64,000 nt of DNA from Eikenella glucosivorans (GTDB taxonomy: Bacteria > Pseudomonadota > Gammaproteobacteria > Burkholderiales > Neisseriaceae), in the NCBI RefSeq assembly GCF_016025525.2, contig NZ_JACSGR010000001.1:186001-250000 (forward strand), in the 5' to 3' direction. Under the pieces are notes generated by a model. The model did no database searches and was not told the origin of the DNA. It was given only the letters and a program-made list of their open reading frames with translations. A program made the translations under genes and the position numbers. Shown piece after piece: positions 54,763-62,871 of the stretch (positions are counted from its first letter, which is position 1; the number at the start of each line of letters is the position of its first letter).

Positions 54763-54795
54763 ATAGTGCAAATCAATTTGTGTCATTTGAACTAT
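54763..54795. promoter_or_regulatory. Dyad operator upstream of peroxiredoxin, OxyR-like
   Basis: Arms ATAGTGCAAAT and ATTTGAACTAT (10 of 11 bases complementary) flank an 11-base centre. The ATAG/CTAT ends resemble OxyR half sites, and TATAAATTAT just after could be the -10. It lies about 120 bases before the start codon. Confidence 0.5.
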
Positions 54796-54914
54796 AAATT
54801 ATGCAAATCGCCGGCCGGTGGCTACAATGCCCACCTGCTGATATAGCTGCATTATCCCAACGAGAAATATTTATTCCCCATCACGCATTACTCACTTTAA
54901 TTAAGGAGCCCGAT

Positions 54915-55673
54915 ATGTCTTCTATCAACATCAAAACCCGTGACCAGCTGGTTGGCCAGCAAGTGCCGAACGTTACTTTCCACACCCGCGTGGCTGATTC
55001 TTGGAAAGACGTGACCACCGACGAGCTGTTCAAAGGCAAAAAAGTCGTGGTGTTCGCCCTGCCCGGCGCGTTTACCCCCACCTGCTCTTCCAGCCACCTG
55101 CCGCGCTACAACGAGCTGGCTGATGCCTTCAAAGAAAACGGCATCGACGACATCCTGTGCGTGTCCGTGAACGACACCTTCGTGATGAACGCCTGGGCTG
55201 CCGACGAAGAAGCCCACAACATCACCATGATCCCCGACGGCAACGCCGAATTCACCCGCGGCATGGGCATGGTGGTAAATGAAGAAGCCATCGGCTTCGG
55301 CCCGCGCTCTTGGCGCTACTCCATGCTGGTGGACAACGGCAAAATCGTGGAAGCCTTCATCGAGCCGATTAAAGAAGGCGACCCCTTTGAAGTGTCCGAC
55401 GCCGACACCATGCTGAAATTCGTGGCCCCAAACTGGAAACCGCAAGAATCCATCGCCATTTTCACCAAACCCGGCTGCCAATATTGCGCCAAAGCCAAAG
55501 CCGCTTTGAAAGAAAAAGGCCTGGCTTATGAAGAAATCGTGTTGGGCAAAGACGCCAGCATCGTATCCGTGCGCGCCATCACCGGCAAAGTAACCGCCCC
55601 GCAAGTGTTCATCGGCGGCAAATACATCGGCGGCAGCGAAGACTTGGACGCCTACTTGGCCAAACACGCCTAA
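54915..55673 (+). CDS. Peroxiredoxin-glutaredoxin fusion (hybrid Prx5)
   Basis: The product has 252 residues. The N-terminal Prx5-type peroxiredoxin reduces H2O2 and alkyl peroxides, with its peroxidatic Cys57 in PGAFTPTCSSSHLP. The C-terminal glutaredoxin (from about 175) has the CxxC site KPGCQYCAKAK and the glutathione-binding TAPQVFIGGKYIGG. The fusion lets glutathione reduce the peroxidase directly. TTAAGGAG precedes the ATG. The following gene codes a flavin disulfide reductase, as in Neisseria where the same pair is neighbours. An OxyR-like dyad lies upstream. Confidence 0.95.
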   Translation: MSSINIKTRDQLVGQQVPNVTFHTRVADSWKDVTTDELFKGKKVVVFALPGAFTPTCSSSHLPRYNELADAFKENGIDDILCVSVNDTFVMNAWAADEEAHNITMIPDGNAEFTRGMGMVVNEEAIGFGPRSWRYSMLVDNGKIVEAFIEPIKEGDPFEVSDADTMLKFVAPNWKPQESIAIFTKPGCQYCAKAKAALKEKGLAYEEIVLGKDASIVSVRAITGKVTAPQVFIGGKYIGGSEDLDAYLAKHA

Positions 55674-55884
55674 TTTCCCGCTATCCAGTTGCCAAACTAA
55701 ATAGATAGCATTGCGAGCCGCCCGAGGAGGGCGGCTCTTTTCCCAAAGGCCTTTCAGGTAGCCTCTTTAGATTGCCGTTCCAAATGAAGCATGGGGCAAC
55801 GCCGCAGCATTCTTCATTATTTGGCGCGGTAATACCAGCCATGCAGGCTACCTGAAAGGTCTTCCACACATAAGGAAAACAGAC

Positions 55885-57285
55885 ATGAAACACCTCACCG
55901 CAGACGTCGTCGTGATTGGCGGCGGCACCGCCGGCATGGGCGCCTTCCGCAACGCCCGCCTCTACACAGAAAATGTTTACCTCATCGAAAGCCACGTATT
56001 CGGCACCACCTGCGCCCGCGTCGGCTGCATGCCCTCCAAGCTGTTGATTGCCGCCGCCGAAGCCCGACACCATGCCCTGCACACCGACCCCTTCGGCGTG
56101 CATTTGGATAAATCCAGCATCAGCGTGAACGGCCAAGAAGTGATGCAGCGCGTGAAATCCGAGCGCGACCGCTTCGTCGGCTTCGTGGTGGAAGACGTGG
56201 AAGCCTGGCCCGCCGAGCGCCGCATCATGGGCGCTGCCAAATTCATCGACGAGCACACTGTGCAGATCGACGACCACACCCAAATCCGCGCCGACCGCAT
56301 CGTGATCGCCACCGGCTCGCGCCCCATCGTGCTGCCGCAATGGCAGGCGCTGGGCGACCGCCTCATCATCAACGACGACGTGTTCTCCTGGGACACCCTG
56401 CCCGAAAGCGTGGCCGTGTTCGGCTCCGGCGTGATCGGGTTGGAGCTCGGCCAAGCCTTGAGCCGGCTGGGCGTACGTGTGGAAATGTTCGGTCTGGGCG
56501 GCCTCATCGGCGGCATTTCCGACCCCGTGGTGCTGGAAGACGCCCGGGAAATCTTCGGCCAAGAAATCCCGCTGCACCTCAACGCCCACACCGAAACTAG
56601 GCTCAACGACAAAGGCCAAGTGGAAGTGGCGTGGACGCAAGACGGCGAAAGCGGCGTGTTCACCGCCGACTACCTGCTCGCCGCTATCGGCCGCCGCCCC
56701 AATGTGGACAACATCGGGCTGGAAAACCTCAATATCGAGAAAGACGCGCGCGGCGTGCCCACCGCCAACCCGCGCACCATGCAAACCAGCATCCCGCACA
56801 TCTTCATCGCCGGCGATGCCTCCAACCAGCTGCCCCTGCTGCACGAAGCCGCCGACCAGGGCAAGATCGCCGGCGAAAATGCCGGCCGCTATCCCGACGT
56901 GCGCCCCGGCCTGCGCCGCAGCCTGATTGGCGTGATCTTCTCCGACCCGCAGATCATCAGCGTGGGCGCCCGCTTCAGCCAGCTGGAAAAAGAATACGGC
57001 GATAAACTGCTCACCGGCCAGGTATCCTTCCGCAACCAAGGCCGCAGCCGCGTGATGCTGGTCAACCAAGGCAGCCTGCGCGTGTATGCCGACCGTGAAA
57101 CCGGCCGCTTCCTCGGCGCCGAAGGCGTGGGCCCCGCGCTGGAGCACATCGCCCACCTGCTCGCCTGGGCGCACCAGCAGCAGATGACCATCCCGCAGAT
57201 GCTGGATATGCCCTTTTATCACCCCGTAATCGAAGAAGGCGTGCGCACTGCCCTGCGCGACGTGGCCGCCAAGCTGGCCGCCTAA
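55885..57285 (+). CDS. Dihydrolipoyl dehydrogenase-like flavoprotein disulfide reductase
   Basis: The protein has 466 residues. FAD-binding GxGxxG start VVVIGGGTAGMGAFRNAR, redox-active disulfide GTTCARVGCMPSKLL, NAD-binding SVAVFGSGVIGLELGQAL, and a second FAD contact FIAGDASNQLPLLHEA. The C-terminal dimer domain has the HPVIEEG motif instead of the classic HPTxxE, with Pro and Glu kept. The enzyme is related to lipoamide dehydrogenase but is not linked to pyruvate dehydrogenase genes. It follows the peroxiredoxin-glutaredoxin gene and may serve peroxide defence; substrate unproven. Confidence 0.9.
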   Translation: MKHLTADVVVIGGGTAGMGAFRNARLYTENVYLIESHVFGTTCARVGCMPSKLLIAAAEARHHALHTDPFGVHLDKSSISVNGQEVMQRVKSERDRFVGFVVEDVEAWPAERRIMGAAKFIDEHTVQIDDHTQIRADRIVIATGSRPIVLPQWQALGDRLIINDDVFSWDTLPESVAVFGSGVIGLELGQALSRLGVRVEMFGLGGLIGGISDPVVLEDAREIFGQEIPLHLNAHTETRLNDKGQVEVAWTQDGESGVFTADYLLAAIGRRPNVDNIGLENLNIEKDARGVPTANPRTMQTSIPHIFIAGDASNQLPLLHEAADQGKIAGENAGRYPDVRPGLRRSLIGVIFSDPQIISVGARFSQLEKEYGDKLLTGQVSFRNQGRSRVMLVNQGSLRVYADRETGRFLGAEGVGPALEHIAHLLAWAHQQQMTIPQMLDMPFYHPVIEEGVRTALRDVAAKLAA

Positions 57286-57485
57286 GGCTGCCCATTGGTA
57301 CAACCGGGGCTGAGCTTCGGCAAAACTGAAAACAAACGGCAAGCGGATTCAATCCGTTTGCCGTTTTTGCGCGCCTTGGGTTTGCGTGGGAGCAAGCGTG
57401 TTTTGCCTAGGGATATTTTTCAGGTAGCCTGCTTTGTTCTATACAGGCTACCTGAAAATCTCTGTCGCTGCGGGGTGAGCATGTT

Positions 57486-57539
57486 GAGCTTCGCAGAAGC
57501 TCCGTTTAACTGCGTTGAAGCTGCGCTTTCAGGTAGCCT
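57486..57539. repeat. Short DUS cassette copy
   Basis: AGCTTCGCAGAAGCTCCG, then TTTAACTGCGTTGAAGCTGC and a reversed eikDUS, directly at the 3' side of rmuC. Confidence 0.55.
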
Positions 57540-57558
57540 TTGGCTGCCGTGCAAGCGT

Positions 57559-59259
57559 TTATTCTTCCGCCGCTTCGCCTGTTGTCGCTTCCTGCGGCTC
57601 GGGCAGGGCGTCGGTGCCGGCTTGCTCCACCAGTTTTTCGTCCAGCCGTTTGTTGGTTTTTAGGCCCATCTGGCGGAGTTTTTCAGCGCGGCGCACAAGA
57701 TTGCCGGTGCCGGAATAGAGCTGTTTGTAGGCGGTTTGGTAGCTGTCTTGCGCCTGCTGGAGGTTTTTGCCCACTTTTTCCAGGGTGTCCACGAAGCCGG
57801 TGAATTTGTCGTAGAGTTTGCCGCCTTCTTCGGCAATTTGCAGGGCGTTGCGGTTTTGGTTTTCGTAGCGCCAGATATTGGCCACGGTGCGCAGGGTGGC
57901 CAGGAGCGTGCTGGGGCCGACGAGCACGATGCGCTTTTCGAAGCTGGTTTGGAACAGCTCGGGGTCTTGCTGTAGCGCCAAAAGGTAGGCGGGCTCCACG
58001 GGCACGAACATCAACACGAAATCGGGCGATTCGATGCCTTCTATCTCGCCGTAGGGCTTGGCGGCGAGCTCTTTGATGTGCTGGTGTACGGAAGCGAGGT
58101 GGGCGGCAAGCGCGGCGGCGGCCTGCTCGGGGCTGTCGGCCTGGGTGTAGCGCACGTAGGCGGTGAGGGAAACTTTGGAATCGATGATGATGTGTTTGCG
58201 GTCGGGCAGCTTCACGATCACGTCGGGCTGGAGGTAGCGGCTGCTGCCGTCTTCTTCGATGTGGCGGCCGCCGCTCTGCACTTCGTATTCGCGGCCTTTG
58301 GTGAGGCCGGAGCTTTCGAGCACTTTTTCCAGAATCATTTCGCCCCAGTTGCCTTGGCTTTTGTTGCGGCTGCCGGTGAGGGCTTGGGTGAGGGCTTGGG
58401 CGTCGTCGTGCAGGCGGGCGTTGAGCTGTTGCAGGCGTTTGAGCTCGTTTTCCAGGGTGTTCCGCTCTTTGGCTTCTTTTTCGTAGGTGTTTTGTACGAG
58501 CTGGCTGAAGCCTTGCAGTTTTTCGTTGAGCGGGTGGAGCAGCTGGTCGAGCTCTTTGCGGTTTTGCTCGGAAAAGCGCTGGCTTTTTTCTTCGAGAATG
58601 CGGTTAGCGAGGTTTTGGAATTGTTCGCTCAGGTTTTGGCGGGCGTCGTTTAAAAGCACGATCTGCTCGGCGTGGGCTTGCCGCTGCTGTTCGATTTGGG
58701 TTTGCACGCGCTGGTGTTGCAGGCGGCTGGCGGCGAGCTCTTGCTGGGCGGTGTCGAGCTGGCTTTGCAGCTGCTGCTGCTGTTCGGCAAGCTCGCTGCG
58801 TTCGCGCTGGAGGTGTTGCACGGATTGCTCGGCGGCCACGGCGCGGCTTTGCCGGCTTTCGCTTTCTTCCTGTTCGGCGGCAAGCTGTTGCTTGGTATCG
58901 GAAAGATCGCGCAGCAGTTGCTGCTGCCGTTCGGCGGCTTCGGCCAGGCGGTTGGTGAAATGCTGCACGGATTGCTCAGCGGCAGCGCTGCGGGCTTGGT
59001 AGTCTTGCGCGGCCTGCTGGACGGCGGCAAGCTGCCGGCGGGTGTCGGCCAGGTCTTGGGCGGTTTGGCTTTGTTGCTGTTCGCTTTGTTGCTGCAGTTG
59101 CTGTTGCAGGGCGAGGCTGTGTTGCAGGCGGTCGGTTTCCTGCTGCCAGCCGTGCTGCGCGGCCTGTTGGCGGGCGCGCAGCCACAGCCACGCGAACAGG
59201 ATGCCGAGCAGCACGGCGGCGAGGCAGGAGGCAAGTAGGGCGGGAAGGGTGAAGGTCAT
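57559..59259 (-). CDS. rmuC: DNA recombination protein RmuC
   Basis: The product has 566 residues. One N-terminal membrane segment (LPALLASCLAAVLLGILFAWLWL) is followed by a long Gln/Ala/Glu-rich coiled coil (residues 30-250). The nuclease-like RmuC domain follows at about 280-500 (GNWGEMILEKVLESSGLTKGREYEVQ, YLQPDVIVKLPDRKHIIIDSKVSLTAYVRY). RmuC limits recombination of inverted repeats, a notable function in a genome full of inverted DUS pairs. Unusually Gln-rich coiled coil. Single-gene unit. Confidence 0.93.
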   Translation of the reverse strand: MTFTLPALLASCLAAVLLGILFAWLWLRARQQAAQHGWQQETDRLQHSLALQQQLQQQSEQQQSQTAQDLADTRRQLAAVQQAAQDYQARSAAAEQSVQHFTNRLAEAAERQQQLLRDLSDTKQQLAAEQEESESRQSRAVAAEQSVQHLQRERSELAEQQQQLQSQLDTAQQELAASRLQHQRVQTQIEQQRQAHAEQIVLLNDARQNLSEQFQNLANRILEEKSQRFSEQNRKELDQLLHPLNEKLQGFSQLVQNTYEKEAKERNTLENELKRLQQLNARLHDDAQALTQALTGSRNKSQGNWGEMILEKVLESSGLTKGREYEVQSGGRHIEEDGSSRYLQPDVIVKLPDRKHIIIDSKVSLTAYVRYTQADSPEQAAAALAAHLASVHQHIKELAAKPYGEIEGIESPDFVLMFVPVEPAYLLALQQDPELFQTSFEKRIVLVGPSTLLATLRTVANIWRYENQNRNALQIAEEGGKLYDKFTGFVDTLEKVGKNLQQAQDSYQTAYKQLYSGTGNLVRRAEKLRQMGLKTNKRLDEKLVEQAGTDALPEPQEATTGEAAEE

Positions 59260-59328
59260 GAGGGCTACCTGAAAATATAAGCTTCGGCGAAGCCGGGCGT
59301 GGAAAGGTTTGCGGCAAGGGGGTGCGCG

Positions 59329-59673
59329 CTAGGTTTCTAGGGCAATCCGCACGATTTTATCTGCCTGCGGGCTGTGCTGCCAGTAATCGCGCCACAGTTC
59401 GAGGCTTTCCATCAGATAGGCAGACAGCCGGGCATCGTGCCGTTGCAGGTCGGCCAGGCCGGTGAAGGTGATGCGGATATGCCGCTGCGGCAGCCAGCCC
59501 AAATCGCGCAGGCAGTCGTTGAGCGAATCGCCGCCGCCGTTGAAATAGGCGGGCAGCTCGAAGGCTTCCTGCATACGCCGCATCAGGCTGCGGTGGTTTC
59601 TCAGGTTCGATACGTCCACGCTGATAACGAGCGTGTCGGCATCGGCAAGGGTTTGGCGGATAAAGCGGCTCAT
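59329..59673 (-). CDS. Barstar-family protein, orphan
   Basis: The product has 114 residues. The barstar-like alpha/beta pattern is VISVDVSNLRNHRSLMRRMQEA, PAYFNGGGDSLNDCLRDLGW and IRITFTGLADLQRHD. FNGGGDSLNDCLRDLGW matches the family's central binding helix (the Tyr/Phe-x-G-x-x-x-D-x-L-x-D pattern). Barstar inhibits ribonuclease barnase; homologues protect from secreted or contact-delivered RNase toxins. No barnase-like gene is adjacent. The start at 59673 is selected; the longer frame crosses a DUS. Confidence 0.82.
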   Translation of the reverse strand: MSRFIRQTLADADTLVISVDVSNLRNHRSLMRRMQEAFELPAYFNGGGDSLNDCLRDLGWLPQRHIRITFTGLADLQRHDARLSAYLMESLELWRDYWQHSPQADKIVRIALET

Positions 59674-59916
59674 GGTTTTTCCCTGTTTGAGGCTACCTGA
59701 AAGCGTAAGCTTCAACGAAGTTAAAACGGTTATGTATTTTTTTCAGGTAGCCTTTCCTCCGGATGAGGCTACCTGAAAATTAAAGAGGCCTTAGCCTAGC
59801 CAAGGCGGTGCCCATTTTAGCGCAGAGCCCTGCGTTTCCCTAATGCCCGCCAAGCGCTTCCTTTGCTATAATCCCGCCAATTTAATTTATGTAAGCAACA
59901 GGCTACCTGAAACCGC

Positions 59917-60663
59917 ATGAGCGCCGATTTCCACCTCCGCTTTTCCATCCAAGGCTGGCACGCCGCCTCCACCCGCCTGCACACCGGCGAAGAATGGGCG
60001 GCGTGGACTTCAGGCCGTCTGAACGCCGCCGAACTGCCCGACACGCCGCCGAAAGTGGATTTCCTGCCCGCCATGCAGCGGCGCAGGCTCGGCCTCTCGG
60101 CGCGGCTGCTGTTTGCGGCGGCGCACCCCTTGCTGGCGGACGGCGAAACCTGCCCGCTGGTGCTCGCCTCGCACGACGGCGAAATCAACCGCAGCTTCGG
60201 CTTGTGGACCACGCTGTTGCGCGACAACGAAGTTTCGCCCACCTCCTTCGGCCTTTCCGTACATAACGCCCTGGCCGGGCAGTGGTCGATGCTGCGCGGC
60301 GACATGAGCGAGAACACCGCGCTTTCCGTGCGGCAGAGCGGCTTGGAAACCGCCGTGCTCGAAGCGGCCGGCCTGCTGGCCGACGGCGCGGAACGCGTGC
60401 TGGCGGTGGTGGTGGACGAACCTTTGCAGGCGCAATATCCCGCCGCGCCCGCCGAACGCGCGCCCTTCGCCCACGCACTCGCCCTGCTGCTCACTGCCGG
60501 CGGAGAATGGGAGCTTTCCCCCGCCGCATACAATATCGAAAACGTGGCAGACATCGGCTACTGGGGCGCGCTCGAATGGCTGAGGCAGCGGTTTTCAGGT
60601 AGCCGCGAATGGGTAAACCAATATGCAGACGAGGCTTGGCAATGGCGGCGGCTTACCCCTTGA
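59917..60663 (+). CDS. Ketosynthase-like N-terminal protein (ApeC-type)
   Basis: The protein has 248 residues. It matches the beta-ketoacyl synthase N-terminal-like family found in aryl polyene clusters (GWHAASTRLHTGEEWAAW, PAMQRRRLGLSARLLFAAAHPLL, SFGLSVHNALAGQWSMLRGD). The family's usual active Cys is absent, so it may act as chain-length or partner subunit. It opens a tight operon: the acyltransferase start overlaps its end by 22 bases. An in-frame DUS codes FSGSREW near the C-terminus. Function in the polyene pathway is inference from family and order. Confidence 0.82.
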   Translation: MSADFHLRFSIQGWHAASTRLHTGEEWAAWTSGRLNAAELPDTPPKVDFLPAMQRRRLGLSARLLFAAAHPLLADGETCPLVLASHDGEINRSFGLWTTLLRDNEVSPTSFGLSVHNALAGQWSMLRGDMSENTALSVRQSGLETAVLEAAGLLADGAERVLAVVVDEPLQAQYPAAPAERAPFAHALALLLTAGGEWELSPAAYNIENVADIGYWGALEWLRQRFSGSREWVNQYADEAWQWRRLTP

Positions 60664-61424
60664 GTGCCCGATTGAACCGCCTGTGGCGGCTGCTGGCCAC
60701 CGGGCTGGGCTTCGTGTTTTTCGGCGTGTTCGGCGTGCTGCTGCAAATCGTCTTGCTGCCGTGGCTGCTCCGCCGTTCGCCCACGCTGGCGCAGCAGAAG
60801 CAGGCGCGCCGCGTGGTAACGCGCACTTGGCTGTGGTTCAGTTATTATCTGATGCGCTCGGGCATTTTGAGCGCGGAATTTGAAGGCTTCGAGCAGCTCG
60901 GCCGCCCCGGACAGCTGATTTTGGCCAACCACCCTTCGCTGCTGGACGTGGTGTTCCTGCTCGGTCGCGTGCCGGAAGCCAACTGCATCGTGAAGGCCGA
61001 TTTGCAGCGCAACCCGGCCATGATTGGGCAAATCCGCGCCTGCGGCTACCTGCCCAATCAGGAAGATTTGGATTTTGTCGAAGCCGTGCACGAAGTATTG
61101 CAGCGGCAATGCCTGCTGGTGTTCCCCGAAGGCACGCGCACCGGCTGGGACGGCGTGGTGAAATTCCATCGCGGCGCGGTGTCCATCGGCTTGCGCAGCG
61201 CGCAGGTGATCACGCCCGTGGTGATTCAAATGCGCCCGCCGAACTTCAAAAAAGGCCAGCCTTGGTACGCCATCCCGCTGCAAAAACCGGCCTACCGCTT
61301 TATCGTGGGCGACGACATCAATCCGCAGGATTGGCTCGGCAAGCACCCACTGCCCATCGCCGCCCGCCGCCTCAACGACCAACTGCAACACTATTTCAAC
61401 GAAAGAAGCCAAGAAAATGACTGA
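60642..61424 (+). CDS. Lysophospholipid acyltransferase-family protein (ApeD-type)
   Basis: The product has 260 residues. One or two N-terminal membrane helices (LWRLLATGLGFVFFGVFGVLLQIVLLPWLL) precede the PlsC domain with catalytic ANHPSLLDVVFL (HxxxxD), VKADLQRNPAMIGQIRACG and FPEGTRTGWDG. It would transfer an acyl group to a hydroxyl of a lipid. The ATG at 60642 lies within the end of the previous gene and the stop overlaps the ACP start by 8 bases, so the operon is translationally coupled. In aryl polyene clusters this gene has the same position. Confidence 0.87.
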   Translation: MAAAYPLSARLNRLWRLLATGLGFVFFGVFGVLLQIVLLPWLLRRSPTLAQQKQARRVVTRTWLWFSYYLMRSGILSAEFEGFEQLGRPGQLILANHPSLLDVVFLLGRVPEANCIVKADLQRNPAMIGQIRACGYLPNQEDLDFVEAVHEVLQRQCLLVFPEGTRTGWDGVVKFHRGAVSIGLRSAQVITPVVIQMRPPNFKKGQPWYAIPLQKPAYRFIVGDDINPQDWLGKHPLPIAARRLNDQLQHYFNERSQEND

Positions 61425-61677
61425 ATTGAAACAAGAAATCAAACAACTGATTATCGACAGCCTCGGCCTGGAAGACCTCACCCCCGCCGACATCGGCGAC
61501 GAAGAAGCCCTGTTCGGCGACAGCGGCCTCGGGCTGGATTCCGTGGACGCGCTGGAACTCGGCCTGGCCGTGCAAAAACACTTCGGCTTCCAGCTCGACG
61601 GCGAAAGCCAGGAACTGCGCGACAGCTTCGCCAATGTGTCCACGCTGGCCTCCTTCGTGCAAAAGCAACGCGGCTAG
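61417..61677 (+). CDS. Acyl carrier protein 1 (ApeE-type)
   Basis: The protein has 86 residues. The phosphopantetheine serine is in GLDSVDALELGLAVQKHFG (near residue 42). It carries the growing acyl chain. It overlaps the acyltransferase gene by 8 bases. The activating enzyme could be the PPTase at 15110. The following ACP gene is 212 bases on, and a DUS-containing stretch separates them. Confidence 0.9.
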   Translation: MTELKQEIKQLIIDSLGLEDLTPADIGDEEALFGDSGLGLDSVDALELGLAVQKHFGFQLDGESQELRDSFANVSTLASFVQKQRG

Positions 61678-61889
61678 CCAAAGCACTTCCGGCTTCCTAC
61701 CGCGTTGGCTCGCCTTGCCGTACCACTTGTACTGTCTGCGGCTCGCCGCCTTGTATGAAGCCGGAATTGCTTTGGCTCAAACAATCCATTAAAGGCTACC
61801 TGAAAGCTAACTTCTGCGAAGCTAAAACCGTAGGTCGGGCATTCATGCCCGACAACCATTCCATCTTTCCGCCATGTAAGGAATACCCC
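61678..61889. repeat. 212-base DUS insertion between two ACP genes
   Basis: It contains an eikDUS at about 61794 and cassette-like AGCTAACTTCTGCGAAGCTAAA. In this otherwise overlapping operon the gap looks like inserted repeat sequence. GTAAGGAA before ATG 61890 gives the second ACP its own ribosome site. Confidence 0.5.
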
Positions 61890-62150
61890 ATGACCGAAAC
61901 CGAAATCCGCGCCTTCCTGTTCGACATCCTGGAAAACCTGTTCGAAATCGACACCAGCGAAGTTACCGGCAGCACCAACCTCTACGAAGACCTCGAAATC
62001 GACAGCATCGACGCCATCGACCTGCTCGACCAAATCAAACGCCAAACCGGCTACAAACTCCAGGCCGAAGACTTCCGCAACGTCCGCACCATCGACGACA
62101 TCATCGCCGCCGTCTCCAAACTCTACCAAGACGCCAAACCTGAAGCGTGA
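61890..62150 (+). CDS. Acyl carrier protein 2 (ApeF-type)
   Basis: The product has 86 residues. The serine for phosphopantetheine is in EDLEIDSIDAIDLLDQIKR. It differs clearly from ACP 1, as in aryl polyene clusters, where two ACPs are paired. The start ATG at 61890 has AAGGAAT upstream. It overlaps the membrane-protein gene by 4 bases (GTGA). Confidence 0.9.
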   Translation: MTETEIRAFLFDILENLFEIDTSEVTGSTNLYEDLEIDSIDAIDLLDQIKRQTGYKLQAEDFRNVRTIDDIIAAVSKLYQDAKPEA

Positions 62151-62686
62151 AAACCGCCGCCAAAATCCTGCTCGGCCTCCTCAGCCTGCTCTACCCCCTC
62201 TTGTGGTACTACGGGCGGGAGCAGGGCTGGTTTTACCCCCTGGCCGGGCTGATGCTGCTGCTCTGGCTCGCCCGCGCCGCCATGCAGCGCGACCCCGCGC
62301 AAAAACGCCTCTCCCTGCTGATTGCCGCCTTCTTTGCCGCCACCCTGCTTTTCAGACGGCCTGACAGCATGTATTGGTATCCCGTGTGGGTGAACGGCCT
62401 GCTGCTCTTCCTCTTCGGCCTCAGCCTCACGCAAAAGCAAAGCGCCATAGAACGCCTCGCCCGCCTGCAACACCCCGACCTGCCGCCCGAAGGCGTGGCC
62501 TACACCCGCCGCGTTACCCAAATCTGGTGCGCCTTCTTCGCCCTCAACGGCGGCACCGCCGCCCTTCTCGCGCTACTCGGCCAACACCGCTGGTGGGCGC
62601 TCTACACCGGCCTCATCGCCTACATCCTGATGGGCCTCCTGATGGGCGGCGAATTGGCCTACCGCAAATGGGTGTTGAAGCTGTAG
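62147..62686 (+). CDS. COG4648-type membrane protein (ApeG-type)
   Basis: The protein has 179 residues from a GTG start at 62147 overlapping the ACP stop. Five membrane segments are seen (ILLGLLSLLYPLLWYYG, YPLAGLMLLLWLARAAM, LSLLIAAFFAATLLF, WYPVWVNGLLLFLFGLSL and IWCAFFALNGGTAALLALL/WWALYTGLIAYILMGLLMGGELAYR). The family occurs in aryl polyene clusters between the ACPs and the acyl-AMP ligase; its exact role is unknown. Here the next cluster gene (the acyl-AMP ligase) does not follow; bioB is next on the other strand. Confidence 0.85.
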   Translation: MKTAAKILLGLLSLLYPLLWYYGREQGWFYPLAGLMLLLWLARAAMQRDPAQKRLSLLIAAFFAATLLFRRPDSMYWYPVWVNGLLLFLFGLSLTQKQSAIERLARLQHPDLPPEGVAYTRRVTQIWCAFFALNGGTAALLALLGQHRWWALYTGLIAYILMGLLMGGELAYRKWVLKL

Positions 62687-62871
62687 GCGAAGTTTGGCAT
62701 GGCAATACTTGACCGCATCCATAGGCAAACCCGTGCAAAAGAAGCACGGGTTTGGTTTTCAGGTAGCCTTTCCGGTTGGTTTGCTAACGGATTACCCAAT
62801 CAAAACAGCATGGCGCAGGCACATGCTGTTTTGGTGTGGCGGTGGCTACCTGAAAACCCGATTCCGGGCGT

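Noticed and set aside
55681..57342. Long minus-strand ORF of 553 codons opposite the flavoprotein gene
   Set aside because: It is a His/Gly/Val-rich shadow of a real lipoamide-dehydrogenase-like gene on the plus strand.
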